Of a DNA stretch of 64,000 nt, positions 8,556 through 17,508 are shown in pieces. Position 1 is the stretch's first letter, and every line of letters begins with the position of its first letter. The position numbers and the translations under genes are program-made. The DNA is from an uncultured Eubacteriales bacterium (GTDB taxonomy: Bacteria > Bacillota > Clostridia > Oscillospirales > CAG-272). The stretch covers positions 87,733 to 151,732 of the forward strand of contig CAOKER010000005.1 of NCBI GenBank assembly GCA_948467545.1. The letters run 5' to 3'. A model generated the notes under the pieces. It had not been told where the DNA came from and searched no databases. It saw only the letters and a list, made by a program, of their open reading frames with translations.

Positions 8556-9488
8556 ATGACTATTATGCAGCTTAGATATATGATAGCAATATCAGAAACA
8601 GGATCGCTGAGCCGGGCTTCGGAGGTGCTTTTTGTCAGTCAGCCGTCGCTGACCTCATCGGTGAAGGAGCTCGAGAAGGAGCTTGGCATCAGTATTTTCA
8701 ACCGCGGAGGCAAGGGGATGACGCTGACTGCCGACGGGGCAGAGTTCATTCTGTATGCACGTCAGGTCTGCCAGATGTTTGACAATCTGCTTGATAAATA
8801 TGAAAAGCCGGGAACCTTGAAAAAAAAATTCGGGGTTTCGGCTCAGCACTATTCTTTTGCCGTCAAGGCTTTTGTTGAGATGACGAGAAATTTTGATATT
8901 TCAGAATATGATTTCGCGCTTCGGGAGACTAAAACTTCGGAGGTTATAGGAGATGTTTCTTCCTTGAAAAGCGAACTCGGAATTCTTTATCTGTCGGATT
9001 TTAACAGAAAAATATTAAATAAACTTTTTGCCGCCTCTGATATTGAGTTTCACAGTCTTATAGAATGTAAAGCGTATGTTTATCTTTGGAGAGAGCATCC
9101 TCTCGCAGGCAGTAAATCGATTACGCTGCATGAGCTCGAAAAATTTCCGTGCTTGTCTTTCGATCAGGGGGAAAACGGTTCTTTTTATCTTGCGGAAGAG
9201 CTTTACAGCACAAAAGAATATCAGCGTGCTGTTAAGGTCAGTGACCGCGCTACAATGCTTAATCTGATGCTTGGTCTCGGAGGCTATACGATTTGTTCCG
9301 GAATTATCTGCGAGGAGCTTAACGGCGACGATTATGTTGCGGTGCCTCTTGAACCCGAAGAGCCTGAGCTTAGGAATAAAATGGATATAGGATATATAAA
9401 GAAAAAGGATATGATCCTTTCCCGTATGGGCGAGCTGTACATTTCGGAGATAAAAAAATATCTATCGCCTTATATTATGGTGAACTGA
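8556..9488 (+). CDS. LysR-family transcriptional regulator
   Basis: A 310-residue regulator. Residues 1-65 are the winged helix-turn-helix with the family pattern SRASEVLFVSQPSLTSSVKE and ELGISIFNR; the remainder is the two-lobed effector-binding domain. The ATG at 8556 is preceded by GAAAGG at 13 bases. Longer in-frame extension to 8460 has no start signal and is Cys-rich and unlike the family. It stands alone behind its own promoter, with a small membrane protein and the methionine transporter genes following in the same direction. Control of those genes is plausible but unproven; LysR proteins more often act on divergent neighbours, and none is divergent here. Confidence 0.85.
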   Translation: MTIMQLRYMIAISETGSLSRASEVLFVSQPSLTSSVKELEKELGISIFNRGGKGMTLTADGAEFILYARQVCQMFDNLLDKYEKPGTLKKKFGVSAQHYSFAVKAFVEMTRNFDISEYDFALRETKTSEVIGDVSSLKSELGILYLSDFNRKILNKLFAASDIEFHSLIECKAYVYLWREHPLAGSKSITLHELEKFPCLSFDQGENGSFYLAEELYSTKEYQRAVKVSDRATMLNLMLGLGGYTICSGIICEELNGDDYVAVPLEPEEPELRNKMDIGYIKKKDMILSRMGELYISEIKKYLSPYIMVN

Positions 9489-9616
9489 AAATGACGGACT
9501 TATTTGCCGGCGGTTAATCGGCAGACAAACGCAGCGGGTTTATTTCTTGAGCTTTATATTTGCGCGACATTACTTTTATTATGGTTAATGTAAAATTAAG
9601 AAAGGACAGCGGCTTA

Positions 9617-10156
9617 ATGAAAAAATTTTTTCTTTTACTTCCGGGGTTACTGTGCCCGTACATATTGTTGGTTTTGATGTTCTGCATTTTTATAATAAAT
9701 TCCTCTGTTATCGGAGAGAATCTTGCCTATATATTATTGAGTTTTGCAGCATTGCTTGTCATATCGATATTATGCAGTCTGATTTATGTTATTTTGGGTT
9801 TATGCCGTAAGTGGGATTCAAAAGAAACTGCTTTTCTTACTCTGCTTATTAAAGGGCTTCAGATTCCGTCGTATATGCTTATATTTGGAATCGGATTTGT
9901 ATTCTTCTGGACTATTTTTACATATGCCATATCTTTTTTATTGATAATATTTGATTGCTTGACTATTTTTATCACCGGTCTTTCAGGAATCTTGGCTGTG
10001 GTAAGGTGCTATAAGGAAGGAAAGCTTACAAAGGGTGTTGCTTTGGCGCTCGGATTTTGTCAGTTTATATTTTGTATTGATGTGGTAAGTGCCGTAATTG
10101 TTTATATAAAATCAAGATCAAAGCCTAAGACCGAATTGACTCAAGGTATAGATTGA
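9617..10156 (+). CDS. Small multi-pass membrane protein of unknown function
   Basis: A 179-residue protein with about four to five hydrophobic segments (around residues 5-30, 38-62, 78-110, 112-130 and 142-163) and a basic tail (KSRSKPK). The ATG at 9617 has GAAAGGA about 11 bases upstream; an earlier in-frame ATG at 9581 cannot be excluded. I do not recognise a family. It sits between the LysR gene and the promoter of metQNI, is transcribed in the same direction and ends 29 bases before that promoter's -35, so it is probably a separate unit. Confidence 0.6.
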   Translation: MKKFFLLLPGLLCPYILLVLMFCIFIINSSVIGENLAYILLSFAALLVISILCSLIYVILGLCRKWDSKETAFLTLLIKGLQIPSYMLIFGIGFVFFWTIFTYAISFLLIIFDCLTIFITGLSGILAVVRCYKEGKLTKGVALALGFCQFIFCIDVVSAVIVYIKSRSKPKTELTQGID

Positions 10157-10185
10157 ATCTATACATTTATATATTATTCATGTAT

Positions 10186-10214
10186 TTGACATATTGCCGC
10201 TTATGTTGTATAAT
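10186..10214 (+). promoter_or_regulatory. Consensus promoter of metQNI
   Basis: TTGACA (10186-10191), exactly 17 bases, TATAAT (10209-10214): a full consensus match, about 137 bases upstream of the metQ start. Confidence 0.9.
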
Positions 10215-10259
10215 TCTTGTATAATAAATTTTTAAGTTTTTATGAAAGGTATTGTACAA

Positions 10260-10300
10260 TTCTGAAAGATTTCTTTCAGAACAGAGTTCTGCACTTTTTT
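10260..10300 (+). promoter_or_regulatory. Leader of metQNI with two mutually exclusive hairpins
   Basis: TTCTGAAAG / CTTTCAGAA (10260-10268 with 10273-10281) forms a perfect 9-bp hairpin. Its 3' arm overlaps a second hairpin CAGAAC / GTTCTG (10277-10282 with 10286-10291), which is followed after three bases by six T (10295-10300). Only one can form at a time, as in an attenuator. I see no S-box or T-box consensus. The second stem is short, so a regulatory role is inference. Confidence 0.35.
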
Positions 10301-10351
10301 ATCAGAAGCAGGATGAAATCAGAAATTCGTACAAAGAGGATTGTTATAGCT

Positions 10352-11206
10352 ATGAAAAAAAGAATTTTATCAATTGTACTTGCGGCAGCTGCTGTTTTTT
10401 CGCTGGGAGTATTTTTGTCTTCATGCTCTGAAAACAAAATCGAAATTGCCGTTCCCAACGATACGACAAATGAAGCGCGTGCGCTGATTCTTCTCGAACA
10501 GTTAGGTTATATTAAATTAAAAGAGGATGCCGGAATTAAAGCAACCGTAAGAGATATAGAGGATAATCCGTACGGCATAAAAATCAGGGAGGTAGAAGCG
10601 GCACAGCTTCCGAATGTTCTCAAGGATGTTGATTATGCCGTAATCAATTCCAACTATGCGATTGAAGCCGGACTTAATCCTTCAAAGGACGCGCTCTCGG
10701 TAGAAGGCTCATATTCGGCTTATGGCAATATTCTTGCAGTTAAAGAAGGAAACGAGAATTCGGATAAGATCAAAGCTCTTGCGGCCGCACTTGAAAGTCA
10801 GAAGACTGCTGACTTTATTGGAGAGAAGTATAACGGACAGATTTTGTCTGTGGTTGACAATCCCGGAGACGGATATGATGGGTCTGTGGATTACGCCGCG
10901 CTTTCAGGAACAACAATTACTGTAGCTGCGTCTCCGGCTCCGCATGCGGAAATACTTGCGGTTGCCAAGGAAATTCTTGCAGAGAAGGATATAACTCTTA
11001 ATATTCAGGAGTACACGGATTATGTTGTTCCCAACAATGTCGTTGATGACGGAACAATAGATGCGAACTATTTTCAGCATAAGCCTTATCTTGATGATTT
11101 TAATACGGAGAACGGAACGCATCTTGTTTCCGTTGCTGTTATTCATGTCGAACCGATGGGAATCTACGGAGGTAAACAGACCTCTCTCGATGCTATAAAG
11201 AAATGA
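10352..11206 (+). CDS. metQ: Methionine-binding lipoprotein MetQ/NlpA family, circularly permuted
   Basis: A 284-residue lipoprotein: basic start, hydrophobic core, lipobox L-S-S-C (Cys25). It should be the substrate-binding component of the MetNI importer outside the membrane. The striking point is segment order. In family members, the segment ending PHAEIL...FQHxPYL...EPMGIY...SLDxxK comes first and IAIPNDPTNEGRAL...AAQLP...AGLNP comes second. Here IAVPNDTTNEARAL...EAAQLP...EAGLNP (residues about 28-165) comes directly after the lipid anchor, then a Gly/Asp-rich linker (about 168-186), and the PHAEIL...FQHKPYL...EPMGIYGGKQTSLDAIKK segment forms the C-terminus (187-284). Every signature is present but the halves are swapped at one clean point. 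Start: GAGG lies 12 bases upstream of the ATG. It overlaps metN by four bases (ATGA). Methionine specificity is inferred from metN and metI. Confidence 0.9.
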   Translation: MKKRILSIVLAAAAVFSLGVFLSSCSENKIEIAVPNDTTNEARALILLEQLGYIKLKEDAGIKATVRDIEDNPYGIKIREVEAAQLPNVLKDVDYAVINSNYAIEAGLNPSKDALSVEGSYSAYGNILAVKEGNENSDKIKALAAALESQKTADFIGEKYNGQILSVVDNPGDGYDGSVDYAALSGTTITVAASPAPHAEILAVAKEILAEKDITLNIQEYTDYVVPNNVVDDGTIDANYFQHKPYLDDFNTENGTHLVSVAVIHVEPMGIYGGKQTSLDAIKK

Positions 11207-12213
11207 TTGAACTTAAAAATCTGTCGAAAACATTCTTGCTTTCAGATACTAAGGTTGAGGCCCTTAGGAATATCTCTCTGACTGTAAATAACGGCGATAT
11301 ATATGGAATAATCGGAATGAGCGGCGCGGGAAAAAGTACGCTTGTCCGATGTATAAATATGCTGGAGCGCCCTACAGGCGGCTCTGTGCTTATAGACGGG
11401 CTTGATATAGGAGCTCTCGGAGAAAAGGAGCTGCGCGGCGTCAGACGCAGAATAGCTATGATTTTTCAGAGCTTTAATCTTCTTATGCAGCGTACATGTT
11501 TAAGAAATGTGTGTTTTCCTCTTGAACTGGAGGGGATGAAGCGCTCGGAGGCGGAGAAGCGTGCAAAGGAGCTTCTTGAGCTTGTCGGACTTCCGGATAA
11601 GGCCGGTGCATATCCTGCTCAGTTGTCGGGAGGGCAAAAGCAGCGTGTTGCAATTGCCCGCGCGCTTGCTACCAATCCGGAGGTGCTTTTGTGCGATGAG
11701 GCTACGAGCGCGCTTGATCCGAAGACGACACATTCAATTTTGGGACTTATCCGGGATATAAATAGGCGGCTGGGTATTACGGTTATAATTATAACCCATC
11801 AGATGAGTGTTGTCGAGGAGATTTGTAACCGCGTTGCTATCATTGATAACGGAACCATTGCCGAAGAGGGAGATGTAACGGATGTTTTTTCTCATCCTAA
11901 ATCCGAGGCTGCAAGACATCTTGTTTTTCCGGAAAACGCGGGGGAGACGCTGCCGGTCGATATGGACTGCAGGAAGATACGTATCGTTTTCAACGGACAG
12001 CAGCCGACTTCCGAGCCTGTAATTGCAAGTATGGCGATTTCCGAGGGGATTGCGGCGTCCATATTGTACGCTTCATCCAGAATGATCGGGAACAAGGTTT
12101 ACGGAAGCATGATACTCGGACTTCCCGATGATGATACGGCGGTAAAACGGGCACTTGCATTTCTTTCCGCATATGAAAATATAATTGCTGAGGAGGTAAC
12201 AGAAAATGAATGA
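11203..12213 (+). CDS. metN: Methionine ABC importer ATPase MetN
   Basis: A 336-residue ATPase that powers methionine uptake with MetI and MetQ. Walker A GMSGAGKST lies at residues about 38-46, Q-loop FQSFN, signature LSGGQKQR, Walker B VLLCDEAT and H-loop ITHQM. The last 90 residues form the NIL/ACT-like domain found on MetN, which in E. coli binds methionine and inhibits transport when it is plentiful. Its ATG overlaps the metQ stop (ATGA), and metI starts eight bases before its own stop, so the three genes are translationally coupled. Length and motifs are normal for the family. Confidence 0.95.
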   Translation: MIELKNLSKTFLLSDTKVEALRNISLTVNNGDIYGIIGMSGAGKSTLVRCINMLERPTGGSVLIDGLDIGALGEKELRGVRRRIAMIFQSFNLLMQRTCLRNVCFPLELEGMKRSEAEKRAKELLELVGLPDKAGAYPAQLSGGQKQRVAIARALATNPEVLLCDEATSALDPKTTHSILGLIRDINRRLGITVIIITHQMSVVEEICNRVAIIDNGTIAEEGDVTDVFSHPKSEAARHLVFPENAGETLPVDMDCRKIRIVFNGQQPTSEPVIASMAISEGIAASILYASSRMIGNKVYGSMILGLPDDDTAVKRALAFLSAYENIIAEEVTENE

Positions 12214-12910
12214 AGGTATTTTTGCTTCCGAGGCGCTTAAAGAAGCATTTTTAATTCTTCGGGATGAAATTCCGTTCGCTGTCTGGGAGACATTTTATGT
12301 TACCGTTGTCTCAACTCTTTTTGCGGTAATAATCGGACTTCCGCTCGGTGTACTTCTTGTAGCAGGTGAAAAGGGAGGAGTGCTTCCTCTGCCTGGAATC
12401 GTACTTCGTGTTCTGAACATTGTTATAAATCTTCTTCGCTCGATTCCGTTTCTTATTCTTATGATTATTGTGTTTCCTTTGACAAGGTTGATCGTGGGTA
12501 CCAGCGTCGGGACTACGGCTTCGATAGTCCCGCTTGTAATAGCTGCTTTTCCTTTTATTGCGCGCCTTGCCGAAGGAAGTCTCCGTGAGATTGATCCGAA
12601 TGTAATTGAGGCCGCTCAAAGTATGGGAGCGTCGCCGCTTGAAATTATAATTAAGGTTATGATTCCGGAAAGTATACCGTCGCTCATTACAAATGCGACG
12701 ACAGCTGTTACTACAGTGTTGGGATATACGGCGATGAGCGGAATCATCGGAGGCGGAGGACTTGGAAAAATTGCTATCAATTACGGATACTACCGCTATA
12801 AGTATATTGTTATGATTTTTGCTGTTATAATTTTAATGGTTCTTGTTCAGATATTTCAGTCGGCGGGTACTGCGCTTGCCGCAAGGTGTGATAAGCGAAT
12901 CAGACGCTGA
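12206..12910 (+). CDS. metI: Methionine ABC importer permease MetI
   Basis: A 234-residue inner-membrane permease with about five transmembrane segments and the EAA loop EAAQSMGASPLEIIIKVMIP (about residues 134-153) that contacts MetN. It overlaps metN by eight bases and is followed by a good terminator, closing the metQNI operon. Confidence 0.95.
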   Translation: MNEGIFASEALKEAFLILRDEIPFAVWETFYVTVVSTLFAVIIGLPLGVLLVAGEKGGVLPLPGIVLRVLNIVINLLRSIPFLILMIIVFPLTRLIVGTSVGTTASIVPLVIAAFPFIARLAEGSLREIDPNVIEAAQSMGASPLEIIIKVMIPESIPSLITNATTAVTTVLGYTAMSGIIGGGGLGKIAINYGYYRYKYIVMIFAVIILMVLVQIFQSAGTALAARCDKRIRR

Positions 12911-12924
12911 AAAAAATAATTAAT

Positions 12925-12964
12925 AACGGGCGGCGCAAAAAATCAGTGCGGAAGCCCGTTTTTT
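12925..12964 (+). terminator. Terminator of metQNI
   Basis: The stem AACGGGC / GCCCGTT (12925-12931 with 12954-12960) is followed by TTTTTTATTTTT, beginning 15 bases after the metI stop. Confidence 0.85.
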
Positions 12965-12997
12965 ATTTTTGCAAGGTATTCGGCTTGAGTTTTCGTG

Positions 12998-13026
12998 TTG
13001 ACAAAGTTATGAAAGCGTTGTATAAT
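12998..13026 (+). promoter_or_regulatory. Consensus promoter of galE
   Basis: TTGACA (12998-13003), 17 bases, TATAAT (13021-13026): a perfect consensus, about 120 bases upstream of the galE start. Confidence 0.9.
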
Positions 13027-13146
13027 TTACCTGTTTGATTTTCATTATTCGCCGCAGTGGGCGGCAGAATTGAGAGTGGCGTGAAATATTCGGAAATCTG
13101 CAAATCGCAGCGTACTTTTTTCACATTAGAAAGGCATGGTAATTTT

Positions 13147-14166
13147 ATGAAGATATTGCTTACCGGGGGCGCAGGATATATCGGTATTCATACAGCCGTT
13201 GAGCTTTGCATTGCCGGCTATGACGTTGTTATAGCCGATAATTATTTTAACAGTACGCCTGAAGCTGTCAAGCGTGCGGAGAGACTTACAGGGGCGACTA
13301 TACCTGTATATGAAGTCGACGTGGCTGACAAGGATGCTCTTCATGCTGTTTTTGAGGCGGAGGATATTGACGGAGTAATCCATTTTGCGGGATATAAAGC
13401 GGTCGGAGATTCTGTAAAATATCCGGTTTCATATTATCGGAATAATATAGACACAACGCTCACGCTTCTTGATACTATGGAAGAATTTGGAGTTCGGATT
13501 TTGATTTTTAGCTCTTCGGCTACTGTTTATGGGGTACCGAAAAAAACTCCGCTTTCGGAGTCGGACGGACGCGGCATGTGTACGAATCCGTACGGATGGA
13601 CAAAATGGATGATTGAACAGATTATTTCCGACGCCGTGATTGCGCGTCCGGAGCTTTCCGCGGTGCTTTTGAGGTATTTTAATCCGATAGGCGCGCATCC
13701 GAGCGGTGTAATAGGTGAGAATCCCAACGGTGTTCCCAATAATCTGATGCCTTATATAACACAGGTTGCTGTAGGAAAGAGAGATCATCTCAGCGTATTC
13801 GGCAACGACTATAAAACGCATGACGGAACCGGGGTACGTGACTATATACATGTTGTCGATCTTGCCTGCGGGCATGTCAAGGCTATTGATTATTGTCTTA
13901 AAATAAAGGGAACGGATGTAATCAATCTCGGAACAGGCGTCGGCTACAGCGTGCTTGATCTTGTTAATACATTTGAGAAGGTTAACGGTATTAAAATACC
14001 GTATGTGATAGCCCCTCGCCGTCCCGGAGATACCGATGAATTATATTCGGATCCCTCAAAGGCTGCGGAGGTTCTTGGCTGGAATGCGAAGTATGGGATT
14101 GAGGATATGTGCAGAGACAGCTGGAACTGGCAGAAGAATAATCCGGACGGTTATCAGACAAAATAA
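13147..14166 (+). CDS. galE: UDP-glucose 4-epimerase
   Basis: A 339-residue extended short-chain dehydrogenase that interconverts UDP-glucose and UDP-galactose in the cytoplasm. The NAD-binding glycine motif GGAGYIG is at residues 7-13. The catalytic pair is YGWTK, with S-S-A-T-V-Y upstream, and the late motif RRPGDTDELYSDPSKA is typical of GalE. The start at 13147 gives the usual MKILLTGGAGYIG beginning and has GAAAGG 12 bases upstream. It has its own promoter. UDP-sugars made here could feed the galactose route from lacZ or the polysaccharide locus at the right end, but no linkage is visible. Confidence 0.95.
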   Translation: MKILLTGGAGYIGIHTAVELCIAGYDVVIADNYFNSTPEAVKRAERLTGATIPVYEVDVADKDALHAVFEAEDIDGVIHFAGYKAVGDSVKYPVSYYRNNIDTTLTLLDTMEEFGVRILIFSSSATVYGVPKKTPLSESDGRGMCTNPYGWTKWMIEQIISDAVIARPELSAVLLRYFNPIGAHPSGVIGENPNGVPNNLMPYITQVAVGKRDHLSVFGNDYKTHDGTGVRDYIHVVDLACGHVKAIDYCLKIKGTDVINLGTGVGYSVLDLVNTFEKVNGIKIPYVIAPRRPGDTDELYSDPSKAAEVLGWNAKYGIEDMCRDSWNWQKNNPDGYQTK

Positions 14167-14600
14167 TTATCACACTAAATAATTAAAATGTTTTTTCCGC
14201 CGCGACGGTGTAACCTCACGGCGGTTAATATATTTAACCGTATATAAGAACAAAAGCCTTTTATTCGTAGCTGACTGCGGTGTCCAGTAATTTTCTGCCT
14301 AATAACGAGAAAAATTGCATAACGAGAAAAATGCATTGTATAGGGAAAATAGGAACATATGGGAAATAAGAACATAGGGAAAATAGTTAAAATGGGGAAA
14401 GGGGAAATAGGGAAAAACGTTTGTTATCCGGTCCCTTGACGGTTGCGCGCATTAACAGCGGTATTCTAAAATGTGTGGTTATCTTATGTTCTTATCGTCT
14501 TTTATAATCATAAATTTTATGGTTTAAATGCTATGTTCAGTTATATCAATGGAAGTTATGAGGATTACTCTGACAAATTTCGGGAAGGAGTTGCAATATA
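14167..14600 (+). other. Gene-free 434-base spacer with hairpins and short repeats
   Basis: It contains CCGCCG / CGGCGG arms (about 14200-14224), a neighbouring CGGTTAA / TTAACCG hairpin (around 14222-14241), two copies of an AACGAGAAAAAT unit (14303-14336), and a purine-rich GGGAAAATA repeat. I found no ORF with a ribosome site and no convincing promoter hexamer pair for the MATE gene. Confidence 0.5.
14341..14419 (+). repeat. Degenerate purine-rich tandem repeat of about 17 bp
   Basis: Units beginning TAGGGAAAATA or TATGGGAAATA recur at 14341, 14358 and 14375, with shorter variants to 14419. Confidence 0.7.
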
Positions 14601-15974
14601 GTGAGCAATATAAGCGAATCGGAAACAGCCGAGGCGTACTATAAGAAAATGACGGAAACTTCGGTTTCCCGTCTTATTGTAACGCTTGGAATTCCGACGA
14701 CGGTATCAATGCTGATAAGCGGTATATACAACCTTGCGGACACATATTTTGTCGGAACTCTCGGAGAGAGTCCGCAGGCTGCAACCGGAATTTTATTTAC
14801 GCTTCAGGCAATAATACAGGCGATAGCATTTATGCTGGGGCATGGAAGCGGTTCCTTTGTTTCCGCCGCGCTTGCCGAGAAGAATATAAAGCGGGCGTCG
14901 AAATACGTTTCTACAGCGTTTTTTACGGGAGCTGTAATCGGTACGATTCTTTCCGTATTCGGAATCTTGTTTTTGTCTCCGTTTATGCGGCTGCTCGGTT
15001 CGACGGAAACGATACTTCCTTACGCGTGTGATTATGGTATATGTGTGCTTATATCATGTCCGTTTATGATTTGTTCATTGATTTTGAATAATAACCTTAG
15101 ATATGAAGGCAAGGCTTTTTATGCCATGATCGGTCTTACCGTCGGCGGTGTTCTCAATATATTCGGAGATTTTTTACTTATCAAAGTATTTTCGCTTGGT
15201 GTACTCGGAGCCGGAATTGCAACGGCGGTATCTCAGTTTATCAGCTTTATAATTTTGCTTTTTTGGTACGGAAGAATGGCTCAGGGGACAATTTCTTTAA
15301 AATATATAAGCCGAAGCATGAAGACGTATCTGTCAATAATTAAAGTTGGATTTCCTTCTTTTATAAGACAGGGGCTTTCGTCTGTATCTAACGGCATTCT
15401 GAATAATCTTGCCAAACCCTTTGGAGATGCCGCTATAGCTGCTCTCAGCGTCGTAGGAAAGTATTCATCTTTTATAATGTGCGTCGGATTGGGAATAGGA
15501 CAGGGTTTTCAGCCGGTTTCTTCATTTAATTATCAGGCGGGAAAATATAAGCGCGTGAAGCGAGGATTGGTTTTTACGACGCTTTTTGCTTTTGCGGCTG
15601 TAGGAATTCTCGCTTTGCTTGGAATTATTTTTTCCGAACAGATTGTTCGGGTATTTCAAAAAAGTCCGGATGTTATATCGATCGGCTCGGAGGCGCTTAA
15701 GTATTCTTCTGCGGGACTTATATTCTTTCCTATTTCTGTTCCTGTCAATATGCTGTATCAGAGTATAAGAAGGCCGGGTGTGTCCTCCGTACTTTCTCTG
15801 ATGCGTTCAGGTCTGATATTTATACCGGTTATTTTTGTAATGTCTCATTTCTTTTTGCTCCGCGGAATTCTTTTGTCACAGCCTTTGGCCGACGCCGCAA
15901 CAGGACTTATAAGCATACCGTTTATATTGAGATTTCTTCATACGACACCCGACGAGGATTGTCCTGATTCATAA
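14601..15974 (+). CDS. MATE-family multidrug/cation antiporter
   Basis: A 457-residue integral membrane transporter with twelve predicted segments in two homologous halves, matching the MatE family (LIVTLGIPTTVSMLISGIYNLADTYFVG near the N-terminus; the corresponding GFPSFIRQGLSSVSNGILNN in the second half). Such proteins export drugs or metabolites in exchange for Na+ or H+. The start is a GTG at 14601 with GGAAGGAG ten bases upstream. It stands alone between galE and ahcY, and the substrate cannot be read from the sequence. Confidence 0.9.
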   Translation: MSNISESETAEAYYKKMTETSVSRLIVTLGIPTTVSMLISGIYNLADTYFVGTLGESPQAATGILFTLQAIIQAIAFMLGHGSGSFVSAALAEKNIKRASKYVSTAFFTGAVIGTILSVFGILFLSPFMRLLGSTETILPYACDYGICVLISCPFMICSLILNNNLRYEGKAFYAMIGLTVGGVLNIFGDFLLIKVFSLGVLGAGIATAVSQFISFIILLFWYGRMAQGTISLKYISRSMKTYLSIIKVGFPSFIRQGLSSVSNGILNNLAKPFGDAAIAALSVVGKYSSFIMCVGLGIGQGFQPVSSFNYQAGKYKRVKRGLVFTTLFAFAAVGILALLGIIFSEQIVRVFQKSPDVISIGSEALKYSSAGLIFFPISVPVNMLYQSIRRPGVSSVLSLMRSGLIFIPVIFVMSHFFLLRGILLSQPLADAATGLISIPFILRFLHTTPDEDCPDS

Positions 15975-16056
15975 TAATTGTTGCGGTAAACCGTTATTGG
16001 ACATACGGCCGAAACTTGAGTAAATATAGAGCATGGCTATCAATTAATTTCGTAAG

Positions 16057-16085
16057 TTGACAAGAAATGCAGTTTTTGTTATAAT
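16057..16085 (+). promoter_or_regulatory. Consensus promoter of ahcY
   Basis: TTGACA (16057-16062), 17 bases, TATAAT (16080-16085). The leader to the ATG is about 75 bases, too short for a SAH riboswitch plus an expression platform, and I see no such consensus. Confidence 0.9.
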
Positions 16086-16168
16086 TATTTCTGTTTATAT
16101 ATTGAATGCGCGAAGAGTATAGTTTTTATCTTTAATATATTTTACGTTAGGAAGGTATGGAAAATAAA

Positions 16169-17404
16169 ATGAGCGATATAAAGGATATAAATTTGGCGGC
16201 TTCCGGATGGGATAAAATCAACTGGGTGAAGAGCTATATGCCTGTTTTGAGCAGAATAAACAGGGAATTCGAGCAGACCAAGCCTTTTTCCGGAAAGAAG
16301 ATTTCAATGTCTATTCATCTTGAGGCTAAAACTGCTTATCTTGCTCTTACACTGAAGGCAGGCGGAGCTGACGTCCGTGTAACGGGTTGTAATCCGCTTT
16401 CAACTCAGGATGATGTGGCCGCTGCGCTTGCGTCCGACGGTTTTGAGGTAAACGCCCGTCACGGAGTTGACGAGGAAACATATACCGAACATTTGAAGAG
16501 AACGCTTGCCTTTTGTCCGGACCTTATGATAGATGACGGCGGAGATCTTACCAATCTTCTTCATGGAGAATGTATCGAGTACCGCGGGAATCTTCTCGGA
16601 GGAGGAGAGGAAACAACGACGGGAATTCACCGCTTATTTGCAAGACAGGCAAGGGGAGAGCTTTGCTTTCCGATGATTGATGTAAATGACGCAGACTGCA
16701 AGCATCTTTTTGATAATCGTTACGGCACCGGTCAGTCTACCCTTGACGGAATAATGAACAGTACCAATCTTGTCATAGCCGGTAAGAATGTTGTCGTTGC
16801 AGGCTACGGATGGTGCGGAAAAGGTGTTTCCATGCGTGCAAAGGGAATGGGCGCAAGAGTTATTGTCACAGAGGTGAATCCGGTAAGGGCGATAGAGGCC
16901 GCGATGGACGGATTTTCGGTTATGCCTATGGATGACGCCGCAAAGATCGGAGATCTTTTTATAACGGTAACAGGATGCAGCGATGTAATCAGACGCGAGC
17001 ATTTTGAAAATATGAAGGACGGAGCTCTTCTTGCAAACTCAGGTCACTTCGACGTTGAAATCGATAAAATTGCGCTTTCCGAGCTTGCCGCCGACAAATG
17101 GCAGAGAAAGCCTAATATAGTGGGATACCGTATGAAGGACGGAAGAATTCTCAATCTTCTTGCGGAGGGAAGGCTTGTAAATCTTGCCGCGGGAAACGGG
17201 CACCCCGCGGAAATTATGGATATGAGCTTTGCACTTCAGGCAAAGTGTCTCGAATATATAGCGAAAAACGGTAGGCGTCTCGAAAACCGTGTATACGAGG
17301 TTCCGGCTGAAATTGACAGAGCGGTCGCTGAAATTAAGCTTGAAGCTATGGGAATGAAGATAGATTCCCTTTCTGCCGAGCAGAGGGCATATCTTGCAAA
17401 ATAA
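16169..17404 (+). CDS. ahcY: Adenosylhomocysteinase (S-adenosylhomocysteine hydrolase)
   Basis: A 411-residue cytoplasmic NAD-dependent enzyme that splits S-adenosylhomocysteine to homocysteine and adenosine, relieving product inhibition of methyltransferases and returning homocysteine to methionine. Family features are [26 protein letters not shown], the NAD loop GYGWCGKG, and the [13 protein letters not shown] block. The C-terminus stops near EQRAYLAK, lacking the KPDHYRY tail, as in the shorter bacterial type. The ATG at 16169 is preferred because GGAAGG is 13 bases upstream; the in-frame ATG at 16157 is only one base from it. With metNIQ close by, the region serves methionine metabolism. 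Confidence 0.93.
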   Translation: MSDIKDINLAASGWDKINWVKSYMPVLSRINREFEQTKPFSGKKISMSIHLEAKTAYLALTLKAGGADVRVTGCNPLSTQDDVAAALASDGFEVNARHGVDEETYTEHLKRTLAFCPDLMIDDGGDLTNLLHGECIEYRGNLLGGGEETTTGIHRLFARQARGELCFPMIDVNDADCKHLFDNRYGTGQSTLDGIMNSTNLVIAGKNVVVAGYGWCGKGVSMRAKGMGARVIVTEVNPVRAIEAAMDGFSVMPMDDAAKIGDLFITVTGCSDVIRREHFENMKDGALLANSGHFDVEIDKIALSELAADKWQRKPNIVGYRMKDGRILNLLAEGRLVNLAAGNGHPAEIMDMSFALQAKCLEYIAKNGRRLENRVYEVPAEIDRAVAEIKLEAMGMKIDSLSAEQRAYLAK

Positions 17405-17508
17405 AATCTTTATTTGTTATTTGAACTGTTTTGATCTCAGTCTGATTTTTTGCATTAAAAAATTGACGCAGGAGATTAAGAAAATCCTTTGCTTTTTAAG
17501 GAAATAGC

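Noticed and set aside
9500..9530. Terminator after the LysR gene (TGCCG / CGGCA)
   Set aside because: The stem is only five pairs and is not followed by T.
10242..10265. Seven-codon ORF MKGIVQF in the metQ leader
   Set aside because: It has no ribosome site and no methionine codons beyond the start that would suit a leader peptide.
10157..10351. SAM (S-box) riboswitch or T-box before metQ
   Set aside because: No S-box core or T-box TGGNACCGCG sequence is visible; only two short hairpins are present.
15975..16156. SAH riboswitch before ahcY
   Set aside because: The promoter leaves only about 75 bases of leader and no matching core is seen.
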